Under the pieces are notes generated by a model. That model was not told where the DNA came from and searched no databases. It saw only the letters and a program-made list of their open reading frames with translations. From positions 9,698,811 to 9,762,810 of the forward strand of contig NC_020166.2 in the NCBI RefSeq assembly GCF_000224145.3: a stretch of DNA of 64,000 nt, in the 5' to 3' direction. A program made the translations under genes and the position numbers. This DNA is from Ciona intestinalis. Its lineage: Eukaryota > Chordata > Ascidiacea > Phlebobranchia > Cionidae. This document shows positions 23,501-34,085 of the stretch, piece after piece. How positions within the stretch are numbered: the first letter of the stretch is position 1; the number at the start of each line of letters is the position of its first letter.

Positions 23501-26500
23501 ATTATTTCCCATCTCTTTATTATGTTAATTAAGAGACCTTTGGATGGTGATAGAAAAGATAAATTAAGATTATGTTATTGTTATTTGTTGCAACCCCACC
23601 AAGTTTAATGCTGGCATGGGAAATAAACATCACTACCTAACCTGTTCTTTGTATTGTGTCTTTCTGTGTGGTTGTTGCTGTTTCATTTTCCTTCTCCTGA
23701 AAATCAACAACTTCCATTATTTAAATTTCTAACCTATACTACTTTATATATATTATATATAGTTTAAAGTTAAATGANNNNNNNNNNNNNNNNNNNNNNN
23801 NNNNNNNNNNNNNNNNNNNNNNNNNNNNNNNNNNNNNNNNNNNNNNNNNNNNNNNNNNNNNNNNNNNNNNNNNNNNNNNNNNNNNNNNNNNNNNNNNNNN
23901 NNNNNNNNNNNNNNNNNNNNNNNNNNNNNNNNNNNNNNNNNNNNNNNNNNNNNNNNNNNNNNNNNNNNNNNNNNNNNNNNNNNNNNNNNNNNNNNNNNNN
24001 NNNNNNNNNNNNNNNNNNNNNNNNNNNNNNNNNNNNNNNNNNNNNNNNNNNNNNNNNNNNNNNNNNNNNNNNNNNNNNNNNNNNNNNNNNNNNNNNNNNN
24101 NNNNNNNNNNNNNNNNNNNNNNNNNNNNNNNNNNNNNNNNNNNNNNNNNNNNNNNNNNNNNNNNNNNNNNNNNNNNNNNNNNNNNNNNNTATTCTATTCT
24201 ATATGGGTGACGGACTGAGGCATACCATGGGACCTGGGGTTAAGGCTATAGTTGGCACATTACATCGACATTGTCTATGCACATTCTATTCTATATGAAT
24301 GAGGTCCACAATCATCCATACATAAATTATATACAGTTTATAAAACAAACCTGATATTGAGTTTGTTCTTCTGTAGCTTCCACTGCATCGCTTGCATTAT
24401 CATCAGGTTGATCAACGTTCTGTTAAAACAATATACATTACAATAATAAAAGTAAATCAACCGTATTAATTATGTCAACATTTCAACTAAACATGAACAT
24501 TAAGATAAATTACCTTTTTATTTGTGCTCTGTAAAAACTAATGAATAAATTAGTGTATACTTAAAATCTAATTTTATTTAAACTAGACTAGATAAAGTTC
24601 GATTTGAATAGAAGTTTTTTTGAATAGAAGATAACTTTTTTGAATAGAATATTTGAATAGAAGATAAAGTTTGATTTGAAGGTTTGATTCTGAAAACCTC
24701 AAAAGGAAATTTTGGCCACATTAACTAGATTTTTTCATTCACAAAATCGCAAATATTTATTCTTTTATGCCTAAATATCAAACACCACAAAAACTATAAA
24801 AAAATTACCTTTTCATTTTCATCCAAACCATAACTTTGTTTCAAATACTCTCTACCTGTTGATAATGTCAGTTAATTTCTATATCTAGGCTACAAAAATT
24901 TCATGTAATGATGAGTATTGTTTCTATTATTTCCCATCTCTTTATTATGTTAATTAAGAGACCTTTGGATGGTGATAGAAAAGATAAATTAAGATTATGT
25001 TATTGTTATTTGTTGCAACCCCACCAAGTTTAATGCTGGCATGGGAAATAAACATTACTATCTAACCTGTTCTTTGTATTGTGTCTTTCTGTGTGGCTGT
25101 TGCTGTTTCATTTTCCTTCTCCTGAAAATCAACAACTTCCATTATTTAAATTTCTAACCTATACTACTTTATATATATTATATATAGTTTAAAGTTAAAT
25201 GACATACCTTTGATATTTTTTCCATGGTGTCAAGGTCCTTAGTAAATTCATCCATAGTTCCAGGTCTTATCTCGTTTGATCCGTAACTTACGTGTCTTAC
25301 ACGGGGGCTTGCCTTGCGTTGGTTGGGTGAGCTGGATTCCTATTTCGATTGAATGTTTGTACTTACTTAGTGTTAAGATTTTGAGGGTGAACACCAAAAT
25401 TTAGGACAAAATTACGTTACTTTTGTTACTAAGTGAAAAACATTACATTGGATATCAGACTCAATAAAACAGGACGTATTTTATGAAATATCTTTATAAT
25501 AAAAGCTTAACACATGGGTTACATTATGAAGATAATAATATATACACCTTAATAAAAACACCTCCTGCCAACATATTGGAACATAATGCAGCAAACAAAT
25601 AAACCATGCTCATGACAAAAACATGCATAAAATAAAAATCTTATAAAAAATATTGGTTTGTTTAAAGGGAATCCATTTCGGTTAAACATTTCACAGTTTC
25701 TGAAAAAATCCCAGTGGCACAGTAAAAAAAATAGTGGCCGAAAATGCAGTGAAACAAAATAGCAAAAATTACCATTCATTACTACTGCAGTCCTAATTAG
25801 TTTGTCATTGAGGTTTTTAAAAGATTGCCACTAATATAGCAGACACTACCGGTGTAAATATGCACCTTATATTTGCTGAAATTTTTAATTCGTTTGTCAT
25901 AGCTCATAGCAAGAGCAAAATATGAGTAATCCACGGAAGCATACACCAACATGAAGTTACATGTTATCACGGGAGAAATGAGATTCAAATTTCCGATGAA
26001 TATGAACAATAACGAGACGAGCCCAACGACGCATATCGCGATCACGGGTGTCTTGTTCGCTCCGAACTGAAACATGCAACATGCAGTGGGGAGGTTAGGG
26101 TTAAATGACACAATCACAAAAAAATATCAAAATTTGTATATAGATAGAAATAATTAAATAGAATATAGGTTGCATCAAAGTTTAAATAAAATGAAACATG
26201 CTTTAAAGAAAATTGGATGGAATCAAACCGCTGAAGTGAAATCTATATAAAACTATGGGGTAAGACGGGATACCTTTAGCACTTAATATTAAAATATCCT
26301 GATAGTGTTTTAAACAATTAACAGCGGTCTATGTAAGTTGTGAGGATACGGTTTTATACCTCTTTAAATGTTCTTTGTTGACTAATAAAATAAAAAAGTT
26401 GTCCCACCTTCCCCAATCCTACTATATATAACATAGGAATCTTAGCAAGGTGAGTATTTGTAAACAAAGATGTTTAACTTTTAAAATAAAACTGAGGTTG

Positions 26501-29500
26501 GAAACACCAATGAGGTTTTTCACTTTATTGGTTGGTTGTAATGTTTAATTTAAAAACGCCCTAAATGTTCTCCATACCAAATATTTTATATATGTGTGTT
26601 GGGTAGACGGGTGGTCCCTTTGTTTTGTTAAATAATTTAATTAAAAGCTATAAAAATGTCATAAACATATTTATATATATTATAAATATTGTTTTCATAT
26701 CCTTTTTGATTAATTTTTTTAATTTTATTTACTCAAATTCTTTGAAATATACCCAATGTGTCATAGTAGTATAATTAACATGGTAATAACTGCTACCATT
26801 TACACAGCATCGCCTACTATCATGTGTTGACTGAATAAACAACTATGGATAAAGCTTGTATGAAAACCTGTAGCGTAAGTTTACACAACAGCGTATGCCA
26901 CCCTTTGTATAAACATATAAGAATGGAAAACCAAATGTGGATTTCTTTACGGTGAGAATGAAATATAAAGTTTTGAAGTTGGGTAACTTTTTATTAAAAG
27001 TAAATTTATATGTGGAACTAAATAATAAAGTAAAAATAATAATATTGTAAATACAATAAAATAGGATTTGAGATTATATTTTATTACTTTAGACAACATA
27101 ATAAAAAAATGCCAGTTTTTAACAACAATACTACAATAAATTTAGTATTTTATATAATATTTCCCACCAACCAAACAAGCATACACAAAATTTTAATGAT
27201 GATTTTAATCACATACCATGCCACCCCTTATTTAAACATTGGTGGGGCTATTATGACATCATAAAAGCCACTGTTGCAAGCATTATGACATCACTTACCC
27301 CTTTCCCCATAAACCTGATAGCTGGAATCACATTTTCGTTGGCAATGCTTTGTAGAACACGTGGTGCACCATATAAACCTATATAAAATGGAATATAACT
27401 GTTATATATAATGTGGAACGTATATGTTAAGATTAAGATGGTTCAACGACCCATTTGGTTAAAAAAAAAGGAAGCGCATTTCCCATATTTAGACCAGATA
27501 GCGGACGAAAGTGGAAACACACTACAATTTTTCATACCAGATGAGCCGTTGAAAGATTTTTTACATTATGACTGGTAGCAGGAGTAACAGAAAAATAAGA
27601 TGTGTTTGTTACAACCAATGAAACAAGAGATACAAAACTACATATATGGAAAAATGGAAAATCACACTTAAGATGAAGATATTGTACCAGTTACAGCATG
27701 CTTGTTGCACGAACAAAATAATATAAACTGGTTTAATACACAGGTGTTTGGAAGGTAATTGGATAATTCTGGTTTAAATGACAGGTTTCCAGGCATGCCT
27801 CGCTGTATGACCTTATTCATAAAAAGTAGAATGTATATACAATGTTGGGATAATGAGTCAACTCTGGCCAAATAACAGGTTCCCAGACGAATCTTTTCAA
27901 AGGAGACACCCATATACAATAGAATAACCAGTAAAAAAAAGTTACAAAGACTTCATTTTCTTGCAAAGTAATAGTAGTCAGGATCAAGGGCTACGAAATA
28001 TGTAACAAAAAAATCAAGTCCAACGAATACTGTTAGATATAATATATTTCAACTAAAACTAACATCATTAGTCTCATATTTAAATAAAATAATAATGAAC
28101 ATTACCTGTACTGCATGATGAGGTACTTGACATGTAGATACCAATAAGCCATAATACACCAACTGCTGATACCTATGTGTGGTAGTATATTAACAAATGG
28201 ATATTTATGAGTTAGTTAAGGTAAAAAGCCTGACACCATGGCATTGTGGATAAACGATTGCATAGAAATCAATCATATATAGTTACATCATTGGACAAAA
28301 CACTTAACGGCAATTGCTCCAACCATGTGCATAATAAATTAATATTATTATCTAAAGTGGAAGCCATACAAACAACAATCACCCACTAAGTTACACAGGT
28401 AACCAATGTCATTGCATACCACGCAAGGATAAATATGTTGCATTCACTTAAATGTAAAACAGTGACATTTTACCTTTTCAGCAATCATGAAGTCAGTTTG
28501 TAAAGCAATTCTTGTGCAAGTTGAACCAAGTAATAAAACGAACACTAAGTATAAAATGAAGCTGAAAATAAAAAGCAGTGATTAGTACAAACTATGACGT
28601 CAATACAGAGCAGGATTTTTCAAAATCACAAACCAATATAAATTGTTGGAGAATTTTTAAATGTTGCTAAAATATCCATAAAAATCTGCACCGAATAAGG
28701 TGAACTGAAGTATAAACAATACCGCCAGTTGAAATTTAAGGTTTCATTATTGTATTTTTAAGAAAAAAAAAATAATAGGAAAAAGTGTGAAGACCAGAAA
28801 AAAAATTAAATAGGAAAAAGTGTGAAGACCACTGCTTTAGTTTACTATTCTAGAAAATTATCAAATCTATATAATAGTAGGGTGGAGGAAGATGAAAGAC
28901 AGTTTTATTCCATTTTCTTGTCCCATTTGGTAGTAAACAAAGAATATTTAAAGAATTATAAAACTGTATCCCCACGACTCCTATAGACCGTTGTTAATTG
29001 TTTAAATCACGACCAGAGTATTTGGATATTGTGTGCTAAAGGTGTCTCATCATACCCCACGGTATTATAGTTCTACAACATTTAAACAGTTAAATCAGAT
29101 CTCCGCTTTCCTACATTTCACTCACCTTATCATAATAGCTGATAAAGTCCCAACAGGAATGCTCTTGGCTGGGTTCTTAAGATCTCCCGACATATTTACC
29201 CCGGCCATTACCCCAGTAGCGGTGGGAAAAAACACCCCAAATACAGTGAAAAATGTTTCACCCACTTGTAAAGAGGGGCCAGTGTTATTGTGGAGAACTT
29301 GAGGTGAATATCCAACATACCCAGCACCTGGGAAGCATGGTTTAAAATCTAAGTCATGGGGTGGCTAGTTTGAGGCCAGAGAGGGGTTTTAAAAGCTAGT
29401 TGGAAATTGGAATGCATGTTTAATTAAGTTTAATATCTAATGAGAGTAGTTTAAGGTAAGAAGAGGTACAAAGTGGTGTTTTGTTATCTTTAAACTGTTA

Positions 29501-32315
29501 AATGAGACTGATAATGACAAATAATGTTTATGTGCCTGTGGAGAAGACACCTAACGGACATTGCTCCAACCCAGTGGTCCCTTATAGGCTGTACCTTGGG
29601 TGTTGGAGTAATGGGCAAACTCTGACTTAAATCTCAGGTCATGCTATGTTGTAGCACTTCACACATATAGAATAAAACCATTGGAATAAAATGACTTTGT
29701 GTGGCAAACCAGGGGATAAGAACCACGCAATATTGTTAATAATATAAAGTGGTAATGACAATGTGGTATATTTTTACAGAAACAACAAACAGTCTTGCCT
29801 GGGTCCGTATGAACAAAGGTACCAATGATAAAATCTGATGTTGAAACAATAAGCACAAGTAGAAGTAGAAGTTGTAACCTGATCACCCATTTAACACCTG
29901 GGTGGAGGATCAGATGTGAATATTGAAGTTTGGAAACATAGTATTAGCAGATTTTGGGGACTATAGGTAATTGAACTAGACTGTAATAATATTCATACCT
30001 TTATTTGTGTCTGTTATTATGGTAGTGAATATTTAGAAACATTTTTAAACGTAAAGACACGATAACAGTTGTTAAAACACGCTTACAGTTAAAAACATAT
30101 TTACACTTAATTGTAAGCAAGAAGCATGGTCGCTTCACCTAGCAGACAAACAAGCCATTTACGTTTAATTATTATCAATTTAAACTTCTAATAGAAACAC
30201 AAGTAGGCCGATATTCACTTTTGTTGGACCACTGTTAAAATTTCTATTATATATGCATATATAATAGATATACTAAATTTTACAATATTGAATAGCAGCA
30301 ATAACTTTATAGCAAACATTCATGAAATGTTAAACTTTCGCGACAATACAATGATCATTGTTACCACAGAACGATAATTATGATCAAACAATAACAAGAA
30401 TTATGTTACCTGCCAAATTAATTGCCAGCAAACACAATAGAGTGCCAATAGCAACACCCCTTACAGCCCATTCATTGTCCCAGTGGAAAGTTTTCGTGAC
30501 AGATTCAGCGAAACCAGTACAGTACAAAGCTGACACAACACACTGTAAGAGCACGGTATAAAATTTTAGGACCTTTTTTTTGTAAGATTGAAAAAGTAGT
30601 AAAATATTATATTTTTTAATTTTAGGATTTAGGCTAAGGTATAAAAAATGGCTCAATAGTCGTATACCAATTAAACACGGATTAATAACTGACCCGATAT
30701 TCGATATAGTAAAATTTGTTTTAATAAACATTATTTCAGTTACATTTATATAGTTCTTCATACCGCTACGTAAAGCAAAAGAAAAATGTCTACTCCTAAA
30801 CTAAGACCCTGACATTTCTTAAATGAACCAACAGTATAAATCTATTCTCACCAATCCAAATGCATACATGACACCGATAGTTCCCCCTATCTTCCCGCCC
30901 AATACTTTAGACACAAGGTAATATACACCCCCTGTTCCCATGTCTTTGACACGCTCACAAATTCCTATCGCTGATAACGAGGCAAGAGCAGCCACAGTGA
31001 TTGTGATCATAACAATTAGCACAGCAAGCCCGATACCTACATTTCCCTGTGTGGGGGAAAATAAATGCATTTATATCAAGATTTCTTAATAATAAACATT
31101 ATGCTCTTTAAATGTCAGAGGTCAAAAGTATTGGTAAATAAAACTTGCCTAAACATAAAAAATAAAGTTTTTTTCAACGAACTTTGTTAGTAAGAGTTAG
31201 TAAAAAGCTTGTAAAAACATAAAAATAACATTTTCAAGGATGTTCCTTTGTATAATTTTGACAAAACTTTGGATTTAAAATTAAATGCTACTTTAGATGC
31301 TTGTAAAAATGTCAAGTTGGGAAATTATCTAGACATTATTTTCTGCAAAATCTTTTGGTAAAAAACAAGAATTTTATCATACCAAAGTTTTGTCTTATGT
31401 TTTTTTCACAACTGTTTAAAAAAAAAATTTAACAAAACGTTGGGTTTTGAACCTAAAACTATAATTGTTACAATTTGAGCAAGCAAAAAAAAACAATACA
31501 AAGATATTCAATGAAAAAAAACTATGAACTGCCAAAAATAAACAAAACAATTCTTACCACCATCCAACCTGTTCTCAGGAACAAAACGACTCCAAATATA
31601 TTAATGAGACAAGATGTGAACACTCCGTCCCATGTTCCAAATAACACGGGCTCAATCACAAAGAACTGGGATTTCCACCATGGCTTGTGGCTCTTACCAT
31701 GCTAGGAGGGGTAATAATAAATTAGATACATAGTAGGGTGAGGGAGATGGGACACCTTGAACACATAATACACAAATATCCCGACTGCTGATTGCGTTTT
31801 AAACAACAACTAACGTTTATAATAGTCCTAAGGATATGGTTTTATAATTCTTTGACTGTACTACTAAATGGGACAAGAAAAAGGGTTAAAAAGGTGTCCC
31901 ATCTTTCCCTACCCCACTATAAATCAAGTAGGCCAGTGTTATAGTGTTTGTATGTGTACATGCTTCACCTTGAACTAATTCAGTGGCATATTTTTGCTAC
32001 TTAATTAGACATACAAAGTGACGGTGTATTCTGCTTATTTTCAAGTTATATCATGTGTGTCTTATAGTATATTTTTATACACAAGACACATATGGTGTAC
32101 TGTGTATTCATACACCACACGCTCTGTCTTTTTATAGCCTGTATCACCTTGCACACCAAAAACAAAGGAACAAAAGGTTTCCAAACAAAGGCTACTTCTC
32201 AATCAACACAACTTATGTTAAAACCCACCTGATGTGCGGCTTCTTCATGAAATAAATCTTGCACGGGCGTTTCACCGCTGTGTTGACTACCACCATCAAC
32301 GAGTCCCTCCTCCAT
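20587..32315 (-). CDS. SLC12A8: SLC12A8, cation-chloride-cotransporter family membrane transporter
   Basis: Nineteen exons: 32229-32315, 31558-31701, 30852-31046, 30410-30542, 29799-29897, 29126-29327, 28474-28561, 28106-28172, 27299-27378, 25866-26066, 25208-25339, 25067-25121, 24809-24855, 24514-24528, 24351-24419, 22432-22509, 21971-22066, 21405-21583, 20587-20797. They sum to 2178 bases, 725 residues (human about 714). The N-terminus has [14 protein letters not shown]. The transporter core has [19 protein letters not shown], the [15 protein letters not shown] loop and [13 protein letters not shown]. An acidic cytosolic linker is built from small exons. Two more membrane helices precede the conserved tail [20 protein letters not shown]. 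The mammalian protein is reported as a nicotinamide mononucleotide transporter, though ion/polyamine transport was also proposed. Intron 5 uses a GC donor. Exons 12-15 occur twice around an assembly gap; the length given uses one set. The exon 10 donor (GTGCAT) is weak. Confidence 0.94.
20912..21335. repeat. 71-bp satellite, array 1
   Basis: About six units with starts spaced 71 bases (20919, 20990, 21061...). Each contains GAGGTGTATGAATACACCAT and GTGTCTGGTGTATAAGAAGA followed by CACCCATGTTATAACTTGACA. It occupies SLC12A8 intron 18. Apparent open frames through it arise because the unit length is not a multiple of three. Confidence 0.9.
22561..22754. mobile_element. Possible hAT-like MITE
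   Basis: It starts CAGAGGTTATCAAACTTTT and ends with a stretch whose complement reads CAGTTTCCAAGTTGTGG, the terminus type seen at 15088-15274. No clear target duplication was found. It lies in SLC12A8 intron 15. Confidence 0.4.
22753..23777. repeat. Gap-flanking duplicate, copy 1 (SLC12A8 exons 12'-15')
   Basis: Nearly identical to 24190-25201. It contains second copies of exon 12 (23642-23696), exon 13 (23384-23430) and exon 15 (22915-22983). The 15-base exon 14 is altered: its CAG acceptor is lost and two bases are missing, around 23085-23102. The copy stops exactly at the N run at the same base at which copy 2 continues into unique sequence. This is the pattern of two overlapping contig ends that were not merged. 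Confidence 0.9.
23778..24189. other. Assembly gap, 412 N
   Basis: An unbroken run of N between the two copies of the duplicated SLC12A8 segment. Its true content and length are unknown. Long frames drawn across it are meaningless. Confidence 1.
24190..25201. repeat. Gap-flanking duplicate, copy 2 (SLC12A8 exons 12-15)
   Basis: This copy carries intact exons 12-15, including the 15-base exon 14 with a proper CAG acceptor. It begins immediately after the N run with the CTATTCTATATGGGTGACGG SINE end found at 22753. It differs from copy 1 by scattered substitutions and short indels. Confidence 0.9.
26249..26428. mobile_element. MITE of the GGGTAAGATGGGACACC family
   Basis: The left end reads TGGGGTAAGACGGGATACC and the right end GTCCCACCTTCCCCAATCC. 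The interior matches the 13393-13588 element in the opposite orientation. It lies in SLC12A8 intron 9. Confidence 0.7.
28873..29068. mobile_element. MITE of the GGGTAAGATGGGACACC family
   Basis: It runs from TAGTAGGGTGGAGGAAGATG to CATCATACCCCACGGTATTA, with the family interior (AATTATAAAACTGTATCCCC, GTTAATTGTTTAAA). It lies in SLC12A8 intron 6. Confidence 0.7.
29538..29690 (+). mobile_element. SINE body fragment
   Basis: It contains the ATTGCTCCAACCCAGTGGTC and TTGGGTGTTGGAGTAATGGG blocks shared with 51151-51310 and 59411-59640, ending near ATAGAATAAA. It lies in SLC12A8 intron 5. Confidence 0.55.
31731..31921. mobile_element. MITE of the GGGTAAGATGGGACACC family
   Basis: Ends are TAGTAGGGTGAGGGAGATGG and CCCATCTTTCCCTACCCCAC, close to perfect inverted repeats. 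It lies in SLC12A8 intron 1. Confidence 0.75.
32040..32130. repeat. Isolated satellite-related fragment
   Basis: The stretch with CATGTGTGTCTTATAG, ACACAAGACACATATGG and GTATTCATACACCAC resembles one rearranged unit of the 71-bp satellite. It is in SLC12A8 intron 1. Confidence 0.4.
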
Positions 32316-34085
32316 TATTAACTAAAAGAATCAACCAATCCAAGCTTCACTCCATCCCATGCAAGCCTAACTACAGTGGAAACTATACAGAAAACATAAA
32401 ATTAAAGCATGCAAACATTTTCCCCAAAAATATTACATTTATTTATTTTTACATAAGATTGCTTGGTCGAATTTTCTACCCTACTTTAACCACATAAAAT
32501 ATATATATATTTTATATAGGCCCTACATTTTTCCAAGGTAGAATTATAAACACATCCAGAGAGAAAACATTAACATTTTACACCAGGGTTTATTAAACGT
32601 CGTGCGAATTCGCTTGCGAAGTCGTATGCAAATCCATTACCGAGTTCCGCATGCCTCAGCGAAATCTGGACAAAACAGACAAAACAAATGAATTTCGGAT
32701 ACTGTGTACAGCCACCTTAATGCTCCTTACAGGGCGAGTGAAACTCCTATACATAAACTTCTATACTCCTAATCTCCTATACATGAGCAATCACTAAACA
32801 TGCTTTCCTGACAATCCTGGGCAAAAAAGGAGGGTGCATTTCAGTTTTCTAGGTGCCAACAAGAAGGCTTATATCCGTATTTCAAATTTGCATGTTTAAA
32901 GAGTACAGATGGCAGATGCTAAATCTTCCATTCATATTGTATTAAGTTATTAAAATATCTTATACAGATCCTAAATCACCCTGCAAAGCAAAAATACTGA
33001 TGACACAAGCGATATGAACAAGTTAGTAATGTGAGCATGATTGAAACGTAATAATAACTATCTACGTTCAGTACTGGATGAAAAATCATTCACCTTCAAC
33101 GAAACAACAAAATATGAAACATTGAATTAACTTGCCACAAAATTTAACAAAAAAATGAATACAAAGAGAAATTTGTTCTGGGTTTGCTACAAGTTATACT
33201 ATATGAAAAATTTGTAAATATAAAAATGAATTAACATATAACAAAAACTTGAATTATTTTATATCAACCAAAGAAAACAACACTACATTTTTTAAACTTA
33301 TTGAAAATAGAGTAATGTATGAAGCATGAAGTGTTTTGTACAATTTTCAGACAAGTAATTTATATGAAACAGTACCTTATATAGATTTATCTGTAACTTC
33401 ACAGTACTAGCTTTAAACAAAGTACCACAAAATTAAAATAAGCACCGAATTGTTAATTTTAGCATAGGCGTTAAACCTGGAGTGGCAGGGTGGGCAAACT
33501 AACCCTGGAATTTTCTGCACTGCATTAATCAGTAAACATCACAACCAATAACATTTGTTTCATATGAATGTGTATTTAATTATCCCTGCCTCCCCTGTGT
33601 TTTTAAAAGTTTACCGCCTATGAATGTGAGCACCATATGCAATCTGTACCATTAAAAAACAATGCAACATTACCAACATACAAAAATACAACAATATGTC
33701 ATCAAAATTTGGTATTTAAATTGAATACAAGCGAACAGTACCTACATACCAGTACCAGTGTCTTTGTTGTTAACAGTTAAACACAAATACTTACGAACAT
33801 TTAAGCAACTTTATAATTTGGCAACCATACTTAGTTAAATTGCAGTTGTTATATCAATCTCAATAATTTTACAGTTATTAGCTTTAATCAAAATGCAATT
33901 TACTTAATTTGAGCATTATGCAATACCATAATACGGTTTGTTAAAAATTGAACATTATCCTGTTTAAATACATTGTGTAATGACCACAGAGTGTTTTAGG
34001 CAGTTGGTGAAATTTACAAATAAAGAAAAAGTTTTAAAACTTTGGTCAATCAACACTTTAAAGGAATTCTGTCCACACATACAGC
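32316..34085. other. Intergenic: SLC12A8 upstream region and ASPP 3'UTR
   Basis: A+T-rich sequence with an inverted-repeat element at 33463-33622 and no recognisable coding sequence. The SLC12A8 promoter should lie near its left edge and the ASPP poly(A) site near its right. Confidence 0.5.
33463..33622. mobile_element. 160-bp terminal-inverted-repeat element (copy 2)
   Basis: The ends CATAGGCGTTAAACC and GTTTACCGCCTATG are inverted repeats. The interior matches the element at 6215-6368. It is non-coding, a MITE-type element. Confidence 0.7.

Noticed and set aside
23774-24298. Long frame across the first gap
   Set aside because: It is made almost entirely of N; only a few real codons at its end, from a SINE.
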